Assembly (NCBI GenBank): GCA_040766655.1
Contig: JAXGQB010000018.1
Location: 1-64,000, forward strand
Direction of reading: 5' to 3'
DNA length: 64,000 bases
DNA from: JALOOB01 sp040766655
Lineage (GTDB): Bacteria; Chloroflexota; Anaerolineae; CG2-30-64-16
In this document: in pieces, positions 62,341 to 64,000 of the stretch
How the letters are laid out: every line of letters begins with the position of its first letter
Numbering within the stretch: position 1 is the first letter of the stretch
Position numbers and translations under genes: made by a program
Notes under the pieces: generated by a model
What the model was told of the DNA's origin: nothing
The model's database searches: none
What the model saw: only the letters and a program-made list of their open reading frames with translations

Positions 62341-63309
62341 TCACGCGAGATTAAGCGCGCGATTTGCCTGCGCGATGCGCTTCCGCCAGTATTCCGGTTC
62401 GCCCACGAGACTCATGCGCTCATGCGCGACGTCAATCCTATGGACGAACGGATGCCTCTCTAGTAGCTGACTGGTGGTTGGACAGTCGGCAAGAACCCAC
62501 CGTCGCGGCGGCCCTGATTGAGGGAACTCCCGCAGAGCGTAGCTGTCGCCCTTGATGCTCAGATGCAGGAACGAAGCACGGTTGATGCTCGGTGCGTAGA
62601 TCAATAGCTTCTGCTGCTTGCCAAAAGACGTTCTGCTCGACGAATCGCGTGGCAGGTCTGCACCTCGCCGTGCCGGCCCGGCTGCTTCATACTGCGGCCT
62701 GAAGGCATCTCCTCGAGCCCGGGCTAGTGTCCGACTGATCTGCCCCCGCCACTCGCCATCGAAGTTCACTTCGAATTGGACCAGTTGGGGGATCTCCAGG
62801 ACACAGAAGGCGAACCAGATGGTGTGATGCGCTGTGTCGGCGTGCGATGCGACGCGCCGAAGAGCTTCCTCCATCTGGTTGGCGAGCGTTCGCCAGGTGT
62901 CCTCGGAAGCAGATTGAATCGTGTGAAACCAGAGGCCGGGGAGACCCTCGCGAAGTAGCTTCTCGAAGTCCTTCCTGAAGGACTCAAGCGATGCCGTGCC
63001 CGCCTTTAGTTCGATGTTCAGCGCGCGTCGCGCAGCATCCCGGCATTCGTAAGCCGTGATATCGATCCGGGCACTCAGCTGCGCTTGCCCCGACTGTTGA
63101 TACCGTTCGGTCGTCGGTGTCTCAATCGAGTAGCAGACCCCATGCGATTCCAGCCATTGAGTGATCAGAATCTTCGATTCCTGCTCACTGATCCGCAGAA
63201 GGCCGTCTCTCTTCGAAGGCAGAATCAGGCGCGGCGCGTCAGGGCGGCCGTGATACAGCGCCCAAAGGCCCGCTGCAACATCGCGACACATCGTCTGGTA
63301 GTCGAACAT
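62341..63309 (-). CDS. Hypothetical protein with PD-(D/E)XK nuclease-like core
   Basis: A 322-residue soluble protein starting MFDYQTMCRDVAAGLWALYH (AGGAG upstream). A segment reading SARIDITAYECRDAARRALN followed by IELKAG matches the D...(D/E)xK arrangement of restriction-endonuclease-like folds. The rest is alpha/beta with no recognised domain. It lies alone between the RHS gene and a toxin-antitoxin remnant. A defence or DNA-repair role would be plausible but is inferred from the core motif only. Confidence 0.6.
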   Translation of the reverse strand: MFDYQTMCRDVAAGLWALYHGRPDAPRLILPSKRDGLLRISEQESKILITQWLESHGVCYSIETPTTERYQQSGQAQLSARIDITAYECRDAARRALNIELKAGTASLESFRKDFEKLLREGLPGLWFHTIQSASEDTWRTLANQMEEALRRVASHADTAHHTIWFAFCVLEIPQLVQFEVNFDGEWRGQISRTLARARGDAFRPQYEAAGPARRGADLPRDSSSRTSFGKQQKLLIYAPSINRASFLHLSIKGDSYALREFPQSGPPRRWVLADCPTTSQLLERHPFVHRIDVAHERMSLVGEPEYWRKRIAQANRALNLA

Positions 63310-63666
63310 AGCGCTCTCCTTTCGAGGTCCGAACGCGCTTTGGGATGGCCTGGAGTATGATCGGATCGTGGGGCGGCTGCTGAGCCATGTTGTCGGGTTT
63401 CCCTCTGTACTGAGGGTACTATGAGCCACAAATCCGATTTCGTCAATAATGTTGTGAAGGCAGCGCGCTGATCGCTGAGTGGCGCCCAGGGGGAGTGGCG
63501 CCATTCAAGCAGCGCCAGGCTGCGGTCCCGGCCCACCATGAGGGAGCGCTGGCCGCGTTGCGTAGCGAACCGGAGCCCATCGCCTCCGGCCCCGTGACCT
63601 GGGTGGCGCACGCCCCGGGCGCATCAAAACCTCGACAATTGCGCACAACTGTATAGGATTTGGTTC
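63310..63666. other. Divergent spacer
   Basis: A non-coding gap of 357 bp between divergently oriented genes. I see no convincing repeats. The promoter of the AbiEi-like gene could lie near 63634-63655 (TCGACA with TATAGG at 14 bp, weak). Confidence 0.35.
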
Positions 63667-64000
63667 ATGGCTCTGTCCACCGATGCCGACACGCACATCG
63701 AGCTGGCGCGCGAACAGGGCGTCATCTCTGCGTCTGATGCGGCCGCGCTAGGCATCTACCGGGGTTGGCTGCCACGCCTGGCCACGGCCGGACTACCCGC
63801 CGCTGCGCGTAGTGCATCTTTCCGAGCCATCCTTCTTCGCAGGCGTGGAGCATCACGTTATCGAAGGGCTCCAGTTACCGATCAGCTCTGTCGCCAAGAC
63901 AGTCGCCGATTGCTTCAAGTTCCGCCACCAAATCGGACTGGATGTTGCCCTGGAAGCGCTGGCCGACGCCTGGCGACAACAAAGGCTCATACTGGCCGAA
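63667..64000 (+). pseudogene. AbiEi-type antitoxin gene with internal deletion, runs off window
   Basis: The start (ELAREQGVISASDAAALGIY, winged-helix N-terminus) is normal for AbiEi-family antitoxins of type IV toxin-antitoxin systems. After about 42 codons it jumps, in another frame, to LRVVHLSEPSFFAGVEHHVI ... SSVAKTVADCFKFRHQIGLD, which belongs near the C-terminal part. The intervening region of about 70-80 residues is missing. The junction is near 63793. The AbiEii toxin gene would be expected just beyond the window. Confidence 0.75.

Overview
Organism. This is a GC-rich bacterial segment, and I would guess Chloroflexota (Anaerolineae/Caldilineae-like) with only moderate confidence. The grounds are the style of the MFS, ferritin and RHS proteins, the many heptanucleotide repeat arrays, and strong sigma70-type promoters with Shine-Dalgarno sites. 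No rRNA or complete tRNA gene is present. Almost the whole window is accessory DNA: a truncated phage-defence island, several integrase-borne elements, a decaying prophage, four insertion-sequence copies or remnants, and a giant RHS protein. Layout. 1-2.5 kb: 3' part of a HicB-like antitoxin, then a TPR protein. 2.6-9.4 kb: a BREX type 1 locus that has lost its front half; only the C-terminal half of pglX, pglZ and brxL remain. 9.4-13.7 kb: an integrated element with a RepA-like ATPase, a tyrosine integrase, a small basic protein and a divergent XRE repressor whose leaderless promoter overlaps a perfect palindrome. 13.8-14.2 kb: eight 53-55 bp hairpin repeats. 14.4-15.7 kb: a 3' fragment of tRNA-Val(CAC), integrase arm-type repeats and a second integrase. 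16.5-20.4 kb: a broken zinc-ribbon paralogue, an IS1182-family element with a 6-bp target duplication, an IS256-family element and an IS256 remnant. 20.4-25.1 kb: a membrane protein and poorly coding GC-rich DNA. 25.2-28.1 kb: a tightly packed early operon of small phage-like genes. 28.4-31.5 kb: cellular cargo consisting of a peroxiredoxin whose active-site codon is UGA (probable selenocysteine), an MFS transporter and ferritin. 32.0-44.4 kb (minus strand): a prophage late region with terminase, portal, protease, capsid, adaptor, holin, M23 endolysin and a CHAT/caspase-like protease. Many of these genes are broken by single-base frameshifts, and heptad arrays lie at most gene borders. I see no tail tube, sheath or tape-measure gene. 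44.5-52.5 kb: a third tyrosine integrase followed by an integron-like arrangement. About 160 bp of the integrase's own 3' end recurs three more times, and each interval carries one or two genes: an M19 dipeptidase, a membrane protein, and a membrane-anchored protein plus a YbjQ-like gene that an IS21 element has split. 53.0-62.2 kb: a secreted 3033-residue beta-helix/RHS protein with a perfect-looking in-frame 1665-bp duplication. 62.3-64 kb: a PD-(D/E)XK-like protein and a deleted AbiEi-type antitoxin gene. How the parts fit. The window looks like a defence and mobile-element hotspot. The most unusual features are (1) the integrase-3'-end repeat array, (2) the heptad-armed inverted repeats that punctuate the prophage late genes and also lie in frame inside pglX, and (3) the candidate selenoprotein peroxiredoxin with a near-canonical bacterial SECIS hairpin.
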